This document shows, in pieces, positions 15,960-24,270 of a stretch of 34,571 nt of DNA. Position numbers and translations under genes: made by a program. This stretch comes from DAIRFP01 sp036794995 (GTDB lineage: Bacteria > Desulfobacterota > Binatia > UBA9968). The stretch is from assembly GCA_036794995.1 (NCBI GenBank), contig DAIRFP010000028.1, positions 1 to 34,571 of the forward strand, written 5' to 3'. Under the pieces are notes generated by a model. It was given only the letters and a program-made list of their open reading frames with translations. It was not told the origin of the DNA and searched no databases. The first letter of the stretch is position 1. The number at the start of each line of letters is the position of its first letter.

Positions 15960-16948
15960 GCGGAGCGCAACGGCGAAGTGTCATACTCGGCACCGGGTCT
16001 GAACTCCCGCCCAAGATTGTGACGAACAAAGATCTCGAGAAGATGGTGGACACCAGTGATGAGTGGATCACCGTCCGGACCGGTATCAAAGAACGGCGGG
16101 TCCTCGAGGAAGGCAAGGGCAACGCCGACATGGCCTATCATGCGGCCACGCGAGCGCTGGAGGATGCGGGGCTGGCGGCGAAGGACCTGGACGCCATCAT
16201 TATGGGAACCGTTACACCGGATTATCCGTTTCCGAGTTCCGCTTGTGTGCTGGAGGATATGCTCGGCGCCCGTAATGCATTCTCCTTTGATGTCAATGCT
16301 GCGTGTTCTGGCTTTCTCAATGCGTTGTCGGTGGCGGATTCTTTCGTTCGCGGTGGCCGGATCCAGAATGCTTTGGTCGTCGGTTCGGACGCCTTGAGTC
16401 GACTCCTCAACTGGCATGATCGTACGACCTGTATTCTGTTCGGTGACGGCGCCGGTGCGGTGGTGCTTGAGGCTTCCGAGAATGGTCGTGGGATTCTCAG
16501 CGCAAAGTTGCGCACGGACGGCTCCTACGTAAAAACTCTCTATGTGCCGGCGGGTGGCTCGCTTAAGCCCGCCAAGCCGGAAACCGTCAGGAATAATGAA
16601 CATACGATCACCATGAACGGCAAGGAAGTTTTCAAGGTCGCCGTCCGCTCCATGGAAGAGATCAGCCGCCAAGTCCTCGATGAAGCGGGCGTGAGCATCG
16701 ACCAGGTCTCTCTGGTCATTCCGCACCAAGCCAATCGCCGCATTATCGTCGCGTTGGCCGACCGCCTCGGCATTGCTATGGACAGGGTTGTCGTTAACGT
16801 CGAAAAATATGGCAATACTTCCGCCGCATCGATCCCCGTGGCCCTGGACGAAGCTAAACGGCAAGGCCGCATTCAAAAGGGCGACATCGTGCTTTTGAAC
16901 GCCTTCGGCGCCGGATTTGCCTGGGGGGCGGCGGTAATAAAGTTCTAA
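15956..16948 (+). CDS. fabH: Beta-ketoacyl-ACP synthase III
   Basis: A 330-residue enzyme that starts fatty acid chains by condensing acyl-CoA with malonyl-ACP. The catalytic set is Cys117 in DVNAACSGF, His in IPHQANRRI and Asn in VEKYGNTSAAS. The substrate-pocket and CoA regions (SDEWITVRTGIKERR, FGDGAGAVVLE) look normal. It overlaps fabF by 4 nt, with AGGAGG inside the fabF end as ribosome site, so the two are translationally coupled. Malonyl units could come from the carboxylase operon upstream. It is followed by an AT-rich region with no further fab gene. Confidence 0.95.
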   Translation: MSGAQRRSVILGTGSELPPKIVTNKDLEKMVDTSDEWITVRTGIKERRVLEEGKGNADMAYHAATRALEDAGLAAKDLDAIIMGTVTPDYPFPSSACVLEDMLGARNAFSFDVNAACSGFLNALSVADSFVRGGRIQNALVVGSDALSRLLNWHDRTTCILFGDGAGAVVLEASENGRGILSAKLRTDGSYVKTLYVPAGGSLKPAKPETVRNNEHTITMNGKEVFKVAVRSMEEISRQVLDEAGVSIDQVSLVIPHQANRRIIVALADRLGIAMDRVVVNVEKYGNTSAASIPVALDEAKRQGRIQKGDIVLLNAFGAGFAWGAAVIKF

Positions 16949-17250
16949 CCAAAAATACTTGAAATTTTGGCATCAGAAGAGACCAAAAAAGCCGTGTCTC
17001 GCGCAAAGGCCGCCAAGTATAAACAAAATTGCAAATTTGAAAGTCGAATTCCGAAACCATTTCATCAAATGATCAAAAATCAGAAAGTTCCCAACCGGCC
17101 CGTTTCGGATTTCGTAATTGGGATTTAATCTTTAGGTTTGTTTCGGATTTCGATATTCGAATTTCGGATTTTGTTGCGCTAGCTTCTTGGCGCGATAACG
17201 TAAGAAACCAACCGTCTCTCGCTGTCTGTGTAAGTTTCTTCCCTCGACAA
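16949..17250. repeat. AT-rich intergenic region with degenerate TTTCGGATTT repeats
   Basis: This 302-nt convergent gap between fabH and pncB holds no credible gene. Right after fabH, CCAAAA and TTTTGG (16950-16971) form a weak hairpin without a T tail. Between about 17098 and 17176 the motif TTTCGGATTT or a near copy recurs at least three times, with ATTCG variants between copies. It looks like a decayed low-complexity repeat typical of environmental genomes. Confidence 0.45.
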
Positions 17251-18603
17251 TTAGTGCGAGCGGCCGATTTCTTGCTCGACGTGCGCGCGCAGTTTCTGCA
17301 GATCGGCGCTCTGCTCCACCGGATAGAGCGCGGGATTCTGAATCGATTTGATCGGTTCGGGAAGTTTGGCAAACTCGGACAGAAATGTAAGCCTGCTTTC
17401 CTCCAAAGACGGAAGCGGCGCGGTAATTTTTCCCCTCGCCATGGCATTTTTTAACAAGGGTTCGGCCCCGGCGACGTCTTCACCCCGGAGGGCGATGATA
17501 TCTTTCCGCAATTGACCTTGATTATCGCATAGACGGAACACCTGTTTCTTGCCCGGCAAAGAAACTTTTCCGGTGCTGAGCTTGAGCACGGGCCGATCCT
17601 TATATTCAACCAGCTTGTACGCGATGTCTGACCAGGGAGCGTCGCCCGAGACTCCCATTTTGGTGCCGACGCCATAACTGTCGTAGGGGATATGAGCGTC
17701 GGAAAAGTTTTTTAGATCGTATTCGTCGAGTCCGCCGCTGCCGACGATCTTGACCTGTGGCAAACCGGCCGCGTCAAGGATTTTTCTGACCTCCACCGCC
17801 AATCTGGCCAGATCGCCACTATCGATCCGCACCCCTTGCAGCTGCTGACCGCGGGCTGACATTTCTTTGGCGATCTCCACGGCTTTGTGTGCGCCTGACG
17901 CGGTATCATACGTATCAATGAGCAAGATCGAATTGTTGGGAAAGCTCGTGACGAATGCACGAAAGGCATCGCCCTCGCGCTCGAAGCTGGAAACAAAGGA
18001 GTGAGCCATGGTACCGACGATGGGAATGCCGTAGTGCTGACCGGCTCGCACATTGCTGGTTCCCATGAAACCGACGAGGTAGCTGGAGCGGGCAACCTTC
18101 ATGCCGGCGTCGATGCCATGAGTGCGCCGCAGCGAAAAATCCACCAGCGACCGAGCCGCCGCGGCATGAACGCAGCGAGCCGCTTTGGTGGCGATCAGCG
18201 ATTGAAAGTTAATCTGATTGATGATGAAAGTCTCGACGATCTGGGCCTCGACGATGGGCGCGGTGACTTCCAGCACGGGCTCGTCTTTAAAAAACAGCCG
18301 CCCTTCAGGGATGGCCCAGACCTCACCGGTGAATCTCAAGTCCCTGAGAAAATCGAGAAAATCATCCGCAAACATCCCGCGCGACCTGAGATAGTCGATA
18401 CCTTTAGAATCCACCTTAAATTGTTCGAGGAACTCCAACACATCGCGCAGGCCTGCGGCGACAAAATAACTCCGGTTCGGGGGATAGGAGCGGATGAAAA
18501 GGCTAAAGCTTCCCGGTGCCAGCTGGCCGCTATGAAAATAACCTTGAGCCATCGTCAACTGATAGAGATCCGTTAACAACGCCAGGTTGTCCGTCGTGTA
18601 CAT
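17251..18603 (-). CDS. pncB: Nicotinate phosphoribosyltransferase
   Basis: A 450-residue cytoplasmic enzyme of the NAD salvage pathway, joining nicotinate and PRPP to give nicotinate mononucleotide with ATP hydrolysis. The N-terminal LTDLYQLTMAQGYF is diagnostic. The catalytic His is H201 in VGTMAHSFVSSF. The PRPP/phosphate-binding strands appear as GVRIDSGDLA, KIVGSGGLDEY and YGVGTKMGVS. The ATG at 18603 is preceded by GGAG six nt upstream and by a good promoter. Monocistronic, divergent from the PaaA-like gene. No other NAD genes are near. Confidence 0.94.
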   Translation of the reverse strand: MYTTDNLALLTDLYQLTMAQGYFHSGQLAPGSFSLFIRSYPPNRSYFVAAGLRDVLEFLEQFKVDSKGIDYLRSRGMFADDFLDFLRDLRFTGEVWAIPEGRLFFKDEPVLEVTAPIVEAQIVETFIINQINFQSLIATKAARCVHAAAARSLVDFSLRRTHGIDAGMKVARSSYLVGFMGTSNVRAGQHYGIPIVGTMAHSFVSSFEREGDAFRAFVTSFPNNSILLIDTYDTASGAHKAVEIAKEMSARGQQLQGVRIDSGDLARLAVEVRKILDAAGLPQVKIVGSGGLDEYDLKNFSDAHIPYDSYGVGTKMGVSGDAPWSDIAYKLVEYKDRPVLKLSTGKVSLPGKKQVFRLCDNQGQLRKDIIALRGEDVAGAEPLLKNAMARGKITAPLPSLEESRLTFLSEFAKLPEPIKSIQNPALYPVEQSADLQKLRAHVEQEIGRSH

Positions 18604-18633
18604 TAAGCACTCCGTGTTGCAATAAACGAGCGG

Positions 18634-18662
18634 AGTCTAGTGTACACTTGGCGCGATGTAAA
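18634..18662 (-). promoter_or_regulatory. Promoter of pncB
   Basis: On the minus strand TTTACA (18662-18657) and TAGACT (18639-18634) are spaced by 17 nt, 9 of 12 consensus positions. Transcription would start about 24 nt upstream of the pncB ATG, leaving room for the GGAG ribosome site. Confidence 0.55.
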
Positions 18663-18757
18663 GACGAACGAACGCCTGATCGCTATTGATTTATCTGGCC
18701 TGTTTTGTTAAGGAATTCTCGTAAGCTAAGTGCGGATCGCAACTAGAAGGAGGGCTG

Positions 18758-19480
18758 ATGTTTACCGACAAAGTAGAGCTTAAGGATTTTGAGAAACAGG
18801 ACCCGGAATATCAGGATCTTCTGCGCCGCGTTCTTGCTATTCAAGCGGATTGTGAGATCGGTGGTCCTAACCTATATGTTAAGGATATTTTGCCGAATGC
18901 GCCGACCAAGCTGGATCAGCTCATCGTGGCCCGGACGGCTGCTGAAGAGATGGACCATTTCCGAAAGATGGCCCGCCTGGCTGGTGATATAGGAGTCGAT
19001 GTTTCGTACACCCTCAGCCGGCCCAATCAGGAAAGGTACGTGGAGGCCTTTCGTGGTCAAATTACAACGTGGGAAGATTATGCCGTTTTTGGTTTTTTGG
19101 TCGACCGAGTAGGTCGCTTCCAGCTTGAGGAGTTTATCGGCTGCACTTATTTACCGCTTGCCCGTGTGGTCGAAGATCCGGACATCATCCGGGAAGAAGA
19201 AGGGCATGTCGACTTCGGCACCAACGCGTCAGCCGAGTTTGCCGCGAAAGGCGGGGAGTTCAAAGAACGAATTCAAAAGGCGGTTGATTACTGGTATGTT
19301 AAAGGCCTCGACATGTTTGGTAACAGCAAGTCGTATCGGTCGGAACGCTATATGTTCTGGGGTCTCAAACGGCGGCAGAATGCAGTGGCGCGCCAGCAGT
19401 ATAAGGACGAGATTGACGCCCTGATCACTAAAATGGGCCTGACGATCCCCGATCCGACCAAAGGCCGGCTCTATACGTAA
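18758..19480 (+). CDS. PaaA/PaaC-family ferritin-like diiron protein (phenylacetyl-CoA epoxidase-like)
   Basis: A 240-residue helical protein resembling the catalytic PaaA subunit of the phenylacetyl-CoA epoxidase. Candidate carboxylate-bridged diiron ligands are E33, E64 and H67 (EEMDHF), E124 or E125 (QLEEF), and E147 and H150 (EEEGHVDFG). The two ExxH motifs and the approximate spacing fit the family. It has a very strong ribosome site (AGAAGGAGG) before the ATG. PaaB, PaaC, PaaD and the PaaE reductase are missing nearby. Instead a 63-codon gene and the electron transfer flavoprotein genes follow. It might oxidise an acyl-CoA or act on another substrate; the reaction is not known. Confidence 0.8.
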   Translation: MFTDKVELKDFEKQDPEYQDLLRRVLAIQADCEIGGPNLYVKDILPNAPTKLDQLIVARTAAEEMDHFRKMARLAGDIGVDVSYTLSRPNQERYVEAFRGQITTWEDYAVFGFLVDRVGRFQLEEFIGCTYLPLARVVEDPDIIREEEGHVDFGTNASAEFAAKGGEFKERIQKAVDYWYVKGLDMFGNSKSYRSERYMFWGLKRRQNAVARQQYKDEIDALITKMGLTIPDPTKGRLYT

Positions 19481-19555
19481 GACAAAGTCTCTGGTTTCGG
19501 GTTTCAGGTTACTTAAAACTCGAGACCCGATAGTGCGCAGAGCACGAGGAAGGTC

Positions 19556-19747
19556 ATGGAACCAGCACCTAACACGGATGCTTTAGATCAGCAGTTCAAG
19601 GAGTTTATTCAAGCCCTCAAGGGCGCTGTCAACTCCGCTATGCCACATCTCAAAGACGATCCCAAAGTCGTCGATAAGGCGATCGGGGATTGTAGGGAGA
19701 TTCTCGACGTTGTCATGGAAGGCAACGTGAAGGAATGGCTCTCTTAA
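19556..19747 (+). CDS. Small conserved-looking helical protein of unknown function (63 residues)
   Basis: The frame starts MEPAPNTDALDQQFKEF and appears mostly alpha-helical and amphipathic, with one Cys (GDCREIL). A GAGGAAGG ribosome site lies just before the ATG. It sits 75 nt after the PaaA-like gene and before a terminator-like hairpin, so it may be the last gene of that transcript. I do not recognise a family. It could be an accessory subunit of the diiron protein, which is inference from position only. Confidence 0.6.
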   Translation: MEPAPNTDALDQQFKEFIQALKGAVNSAMPHLKDDPKVVDKAIGDCREILDVVMEGNVKEWLS

Positions 19748-19790
19748 GTTTACGAATCAGCGAATCTTGGCAACTAGCATTCTCAATCGA

Positions 19791-19820
19791 TAAGGCGCCA
19801 GACCTCGACGGCGCCTTTGT
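19791..19820 (+). terminator. Likely intrinsic terminator after the 63-residue ORF
   Basis: AAGGCGCC (19791-19798) pairs with GGCGCCTT (19810-19817) across an 11-nt loop, followed by a short, interrupted T-rich stretch. It would separate the PaaA-like unit from etfB. The poor T-run lowers confidence. Confidence 0.5.
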
Positions 19821-19862
19821 CATGTTTATAGCCATTGAGTTTCGCTTACGGAGAATTAACCC

Positions 19863-20642
19863 TTGAATATCGTTGTCTGCGGTAAGGTGATTCCCGCCAG
19901 TTCGGTTACGATCGAGATCGATGCCAGCACGAAACGCATGCTGCGCAAAGGCGTTACCCACGAACTGGACCCGGCTGCGGCCAGTGCCATGGAAGAGGGC
20001 TTGCGCCTCACGGAAAAGCACGGCGGCACGGTTACGCTGATTACCATGGGAATCAGCGATGTCACCATCGGCATTCGTAACGCCTTGGCCATGGGGGCCG
20101 CTTCTGCGGTTCACATTCACGACGATGCAGTTGCCGGTTCCGATACTCTCGCCACGGCCAAGCTGTTGGCGGCAGCGATCAAGAAACAACCCTTCGATCT
20201 GGTTATTTGCGCAACGGAGAGCAGTGACAGTTATTCCGGCATCGTGCCAGGTCAGATCGCTCACTTTCTTGGCGTCCCGCCGGTGACTTTCGCCAAGGAG
20301 ATCACTATCGACGGCAACACCATCACGATCAAGCGGCAAAGCGAAAGCGGCTACGATGTTGTCGTGGCAACCTTGCCGGCGCTGGTGGCTTGCAGCAGTG
20401 GTATCAATGAACCACGCTATCCCCAGCTCAAAGGCATCATGGCCGCGAAAAAGAAGGAGATCAAAGTCTACAGCGCGGCGGATCTCGGCCTGTCACCGGA
20501 TCAGGTGGGCGAAAAGGGGGCTCGCGAAAAAGTTCTCACCATCGGCCGTCCGCCTAAACGTGAAGCCGGCAAAGCGGTGGTCGATGAAGGCGAAGGCGGC
20601 AAGCAGATCGCGGACTTTCTTGCTGAAATCAAGGTGATCTAA
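19863..20642 (+). CDS. etfB: Electron transfer flavoprotein beta subunit
   Basis: A 259-residue AMP-binding subunit of the ETF heterodimer, which takes electrons from acyl-CoA dehydrogenases and passes them to the quinone pool through ETF:quinone oxidoreductase. Family features include the N-terminal VCGKVIPAS strand, LRKGVTHELDPAAASAMEEGLRL split over the first 60 residues, the ADP-binding ATESSDSYSGIVPGQIAHFLG region and the LPALVACSSGINEPRYP signature. The start is a TTG at 19863, supported by CGGAG 9 nt upstream. etfA begins directly after the stop. Confidence 0.93.
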   Translation: MNIVVCGKVIPASSVTIEIDASTKRMLRKGVTHELDPAAASAMEEGLRLTEKHGGTVTLITMGISDVTIGIRNALAMGAASAVHIHDDAVAGSDTLATAKLLAAAIKKQPFDLVICATESSDSYSGIVPGQIAHFLGVPPVTFAKEITIDGNTITIKRQSESGYDVVVATLPALVACSSGINEPRYPQLKGIMAAKKKEIKVYSAADLGLSPDQVGEKGAREKVLTIGRPPKREAGKAVVDEGEGGKQIADFLAEIKVI

Positions 20643-21611
20643 GTGGCGGAAATAATCTGGGTATACGCGGAGATCGGCGACGACAAAATAACCACGACAT
20701 CCCTGGAGATGCTGGCCAAGGCCTCAGAAGTAGGGAAGGCGGAAGCGATTTTGCTCGGCCCGGCGCCGGAAAATACCGTACAAACGCTCGCCAATCATGG
20801 CGCGACCAAGATTTATCGCTGCGCCGATCCGGTCTATCGGGATTATCTCACGTTGCCTGCGGCTGAAACGGTTGCGGGACTGATTCAAAAGCACCAGCCG
20901 GCGGTGATGTTGTTTGCCTCCAGCTACTCGGGCCGTGACCTGGTGGCGAATTTAAGCGCCCGGCTCGATTGCGGTGCGATCACCGATGTCGGCGATTTCC
21001 GACTCAAAGACGGCAGTGTGGAGGCGACGATTCCCGCGCTGGGCGCGAGCTACCAGAATACCAGTACTCTGCTTAATCAGGGAACTAAACTGTTGGTCGT
21101 GCGGCCGAAGTCGTTCGAACCGAAGGTCAATGAACAGCCGGTGGCAGTGGAAGAAGTTCCGCCGGCTTCGGATGAAGGGCACCGCAAAGTCCAAATGACC
21201 GAGCGGGTCACCGTTAAACGCGAAGGACCGCAGCTGGAAGGCGCTAAGATCGTCGTCTCCGGCGGACGCGGGCTTAAGGGCGAAGAGAACTTTGCCATGC
21301 TCAAAGAGCTTGCCGATGTACTCGGCGGCGCTGTCGGTGCAAGCCGCGCAGCCGTCGACGCGGGCTGGGTCCCCTATTCCATGCAGATCGGCCAGACCGG
21401 CAAGACCGTCAAGCCGGATATCTATTTCGCCTGCGGTATCTCCGGCGCCGTGCAGCACCTTTCCGGAATGAAAACCTCCAAGTTTATCATCTCCATCAAC
21501 AAGGATGCCGAAGCGCCGATCTTCCAGTACTCCGACTTCGGCGTCGTCGGCGACGTCTTCAAAGTCATTCCTCAACTTATCGAAGAACTCAAAAGGCGTA
21601 AGGGCGTGTAA
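20643..21611 (+). CDS. etfA: Electron transfer flavoprotein alpha subunit
   Basis: A 322-residue FAD-binding subunit. The C-terminal FAD domain shows SGGRGLKGEENF, VGASRAAVDAGWVP, QIGQTGKTVKPDIY, FACGISGAVQHLSGMK and INKDAEAPIFQYSDFGVVGD, all typical of EtfA. The start is a GTG immediately following the etfB stop (no gap), so the pair is translationally coupled. No acyl-CoA dehydrogenase or ETF dehydrogenase gene is in the window. The gene converges with the ExeA-like ATPase gene 45 nt away. Confidence 0.94.
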   Translation: MAEIIWVYAEIGDDKITTTSLEMLAKASEVGKAEAILLGPAPENTVQTLANHGATKIYRCADPVYRDYLTLPAAETVAGLIQKHQPAVMLFASSYSGRDLVANLSARLDCGAITDVGDFRLKDGSVEATIPALGASYQNTSTLLNQGTKLLVVRPKSFEPKVNEQPVAVEEVPPASDEGHRKVQMTERVTVKREGPQLEGAKIVVSGGRGLKGEENFAMLKELADVLGGAVGASRAAVDAGWVPYSMQIGQTGKTVKPDIYFACGISGAVQHLSGMKTSKFIISINKDAEAPIFQYSDFGVVGDVFKVIPQLIEELKRRKGV

Positions 21612-21656
21612 GCTTTTCCTTTCGTGCGCTTACCAGCTGCCAATGCCGGCCATTCA

Positions 21657-23141
21657 TTACTCAACCCCGGTTTGCCAAAGACGATTAGCCTCTTCAAGGC
21701 TCTTCAAGCCGTCAATTTCAACTCGATGCAGTAAGAGATTGTCCGATACCCATCGCGGCGTAACTGAGACTCCATAACCTTTGTTGTTCAGGAACCCGGC
21801 GTATTCATCGGCTCTTGGCCGGTTACGAAATGATGCCACGATGAGATGATACGAACCGTCGGTTTGCTGCCGTAGCAAGGTCTCCTGTGTCAAGGCAGGG
21901 AGCAAGAGATCCTGCCCCGCCGAAACCCAATTGAGATTTTCGATTTGCGGGTTGAATTCTTTGATAAGGTCCATACCAAGAAGCTTGTTCACTCCGTAGG
22001 TATCACTGGCAATTTCAAGGATCGTGGAGCCATATTGAATCGTGACCCACTGGTCCTTGCGCTCGGGCGCGACTTCAGCATTGGCCTTCTTCGGACCGGA
22101 CTCCTGGCTTGAATCGTAGGTGACGACTTCAAAACCTTTTTCGGGAACGCTGAATAAGTTTTGCGGAAGGATCATGAACGCCAGGGCCACCAAGGCGAGG
22201 ATTACCGCGAAAGCTCCAAACCCGGCGCCTAACATGTCTCGCGGTCTCCCGGGGTCTCTAGGGATGAGAGTTCGCGACGCCGTCTTAGGGCCTGCGATCA
22301 TCGGAATGGGATCCGTCGTCACGTTCTCGGCTGCCGGTTCCAGCCGGAGATCGCGGGCGACCGCCTTGATCATATCGGCAGAAACGGTTTTTTTCGACTC
22401 GGCGTAGGCGAGCAGCAGGGCGTTATCGCAGATGATGTTCACCATCCGGGGAATCTTCTTCGAATAGAAGGCGATCTGCTGGAACGCCGTATAATCGAAC
22501 AAACCCCGGCCCTGATAGCCTGCGGTTCGCAGCCGAAAAGCAATGTACGGACCCACCTCTTCGTCCTTAAGCGGATTTAGCCGGCATCGAACGACGACAC
22601 GCTGCTTGAGCTGGCGGAGCGCGGGTTGATCCAGTCTTGCCGCGAGCTCAGGTTGGCCCATAAGCACGATCTGAAGCAGTTTCTCTTGATCGGTCTCCAG
22701 ATTCGAGAGCAGCCTTAGGTCTTCAAGGACCTCTTCGCTCAGGCCTTGAGCCTCGTCCACCAACACGGCGACGGTGTGTTTCTGTTCGAGCTGCTTGATC
22801 AGATAGTCATTCAGCACCTGAAGCATTGTCACTTTGCTCCCGTCCTTAGGCGTCAAGCCCAGATCGTGAAGGATGACCCGTAGCAAGTCCGGGAAGCTTA
22901 GGTAGGTGTTAAAGACAAAGGCCGAATGGACCGTGCCGTCCAGGTTGCGCAACCATGTACGCAACAGGGTGGTTTTTCCTGTCCCCACCTCCCCGGTGAT
23001 GACAACGAAGCCCTTTTTGGCTTCGATCCCGTAGGCTAGGGTGGCGTAGGCCTCCAGGTAGACCGGATTGGGGTAAAAGAAACGGGGATCAGGCGTAATA
23101 CTAAAGGGCGCTTCCAGCAAGCCAAAGTAGCTGTTGTACAT
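21657..23141 (-). CDS. ExeA/GspA-like AAA ATPase with membrane anchor, LysM-like and SPOR-like domains
   Basis: A 494-residue protein. Residues 1-270 are an ExeA-family AAA ATPase starting MYNSYFGLLEAPFSITPDP, with Walker A GEVGTGKTT (50-58), Walker B VAVLVDEAQ (124-132) and the sensor segment QIVLMGQPEL. One membrane helix lies at about 306-325. Outside follow a LysM-like unit (about 367-417, with NPQIENLNWVSAGQDLLLP) and a SPOR-like end (about 430-490, YHLIVASF plus VEIDGLKSLEEA). Known ExeA proteins use ATP and a peptidoglycan-binding end to help assemble the type II secretin. The LysM plus SPOR pair suggests a similar wall-anchored role, perhaps at sites of denuded glycan. No secretion or pilus genes are nearby. 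Confidence 0.85.
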   Translation of the reverse strand: MYNSYFGLLEAPFSITPDPRFFYPNPVYLEAYATLAYGIEAKKGFVVITGEVGTGKTTLLRTWLRNLDGTVHSAFVFNTYLSFPDLLRVILHDLGLTPKDGSKVTMLQVLNDYLIKQLEQKHTVAVLVDEAQGLSEEVLEDLRLLSNLETDQEKLLQIVLMGQPELAARLDQPALRQLKQRVVVRCRLNPLKDEEVGPYIAFRLRTAGYQGRGLFDYTAFQQIAFYSKKIPRMVNIICDNALLLAYAESKKTVSADMIKAVARDLRLEPAAENVTTDPIPMIAGPKTASRTLIPRDPGRPRDMLGAGFGAFAVILALVALAFMILPQNLFSVPEKGFEVVTYDSSQESGPKKANAEVAPERKDQWVTIQYGSTILEIASDTYGVNKLLGMDLIKEFNPQIENLNWVSAGQDLLLPALTQETLLRQQTDGSYHLIVASFRNRPRADEYAGFLNNKGYGVSVTPRWVSDNLLLHRVEIDGLKSLEEANRLWQTGVE

Positions 23142-23462
23142 GGTGCCTAGCCCTGCCTAGCCCTCTTTCGCCGTCGCTAAATAGGGGCGGACCCAAACAG
23201 GAAACGTCCGTTTTGAAGAAAATCGATTGGATGTCGCTTTAGCCTTGCCAACTCGAGGACTGAGAGCGTTCCGCCCTGACGATCTTCCACGTGTGAGGGA
23301 GCAAAGCGGGTGCCATTAGGCAACAATTGCCAAGATTTGCCTAATTGTTACAACCAAGTCAGAGGTGTAGGATTTTTACTCACACAGCTATATGCTCCAC
23401 CCTACAGTGTCTTTGAATGACGAGGTGAACCGGAAAGCGGTATGTGGAATCGCGGCAATAAA
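23142..23462. other. Intergenic region with inverted repeats upstream of the ExeA-like gene
   Basis: This 321-nt gap has no gene that I can support. Just upstream of the ATPase start is a direct repeat GCCTAGCCCT twice in tandem (about 23145-23165). At 23182-23193 TAGGGGCGGACC resembles one half of the palindrome at the pyk stop. At 23315-23345 ATTAGGCAA and TTGCCTAAT form a 9-bp inverted repeat with an inner TTGCC copy at 23327-23331, an operator-like arrangement. Confidence 0.4.
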
Positions 23463-24209
23463 CTAAGCGGCGTCGCTGGTCATGTCGAGCGCCATGCCCT
23501 GCACGACGTAAGCCATATAGATGGTATCGGCCATGACCCGGCGCATGTTGTTCTTCATGATCTGGGCGTCGATGCAGTCTTCTTGAAGCTCTTTGGTGTC
23601 GGCGTATTTCATTAAGATCTTTTTTCGGATCAGTCCGTGTTCGACGTCGACGCCTGCGTGTAGCTGGTAAAATTCCAAAGCATCGTCGTCCACCCATCGA
23701 TAGTGCTTGCGGAACACGTCGAGATCCCGCGCCATGGCTCGGGCGGTGTCCTCGCCTTCGGAAACGGCGACGCCAAGCAGCCAGGATGTCTTGCAAGCGG
23801 CGTTGGTAAAGCTATCGACGGCGAATTTAACGCCGAAGAGCGGCTCGGAGTTGATCACGTAATCGCGGCGGAGACCGAGGGCGCCGCAGAGCTTGAGCCA
23901 ATACTCGGGATGAGGCCTTCCTGGTTTACCGATCAGATCCTCGCCTTCCTCTTCGATGGCTTTTGGGAGCCACATGCGGCGCACCTCAGGATGCGGGCAA
24001 TTGAAAAGGATGGAGTATTCTTTCGTCGGGACGTTTTTTACGAAGTAAAAACGCTCCTTGGCCCAGCCCCGGAGCTGCTCTTTGGTGCACTTGCCTTCGC
24101 GAAAAAGAGTTTCCCAAGGATGGGGCGGCCGCTGGTGATCGTTTCTGTTGACCTCGAAGAATGTCTTGATGAATTCATCGGGGGCCAATTTTCGCTCGAG
24201 CTTGAACAC
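23463..24209 (-). CDS. Heme-oxygenase-like diiron protein (TenA/PqqC/CADD superfamily)
   Basis: A 248-residue all-helical protein of the TenA/PqqC-like fold. The sequence carries a full possible di-metal set: E64 (PTKEYS), E90 and H100 (ten apart), then H184, D188 and H191 in the HxxxDxxH motif LHAGVDVEHG. This order and spacing match what I recall for heme-oxygenase-like diiron oxidases such as SznF (E189, E215, H225, H311, D315, H318). These enzymes use O2 to hydroxylate, cleave or desaturate small molecules; CADD makes p-aminobenzoate and PqqC, in contrast, is cofactor-free. No pqq genes are near. The gene follows the bicupin gene by 61 nt on the same strand and is probably co-transcribed. 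Substrate unknown. Confidence 0.8.
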   Translation of the reverse strand: MFKLERKLAPDEFIKTFFEVNRNDHQRPPHPWETLFREGKCTKEQLRGWAKERFYFVKNVPTKEYSILFNCPHPEVRRMWLPKAIEEEGEDLIGKPGRPHPEYWLKLCGALGLRRDYVINSEPLFGVKFAVDSFTNAACKTSWLLGVAVSEGEDTARAMARDLDVFRKHYRWVDDDALEFYQLHAGVDVEHGLIRKKILMKYADTKELQEDCIDAQIMKNNMRRVMADTIYMAYVVQGMALDMTSDAA

Positions 24210-24270
24210 GATGGCGATCTTCCTTGTTTACCCTTACAACGAGGGTGAGAACAGATTCTATAACACCTAA

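Noticed and set aside
15866..16876. 336-codon minus frame opposite fabH
   Set aside because: Fully overlaps the well-supported fabH; no domain or ribosome site.
23320..23345. Possible sigma54 promoter in the TTGGCA...TTGC region
   Set aside because: The GG and GC elements are 8 nt apart instead of 10, so it does not fit sigma54.
23463..24209. PqqC, cofactor PQQ synthase
   Set aside because: No pqqABDE neighbours, and the diiron-type ligand set fits heme-oxygenase-like oxidases better than cofactor-free PqqC.
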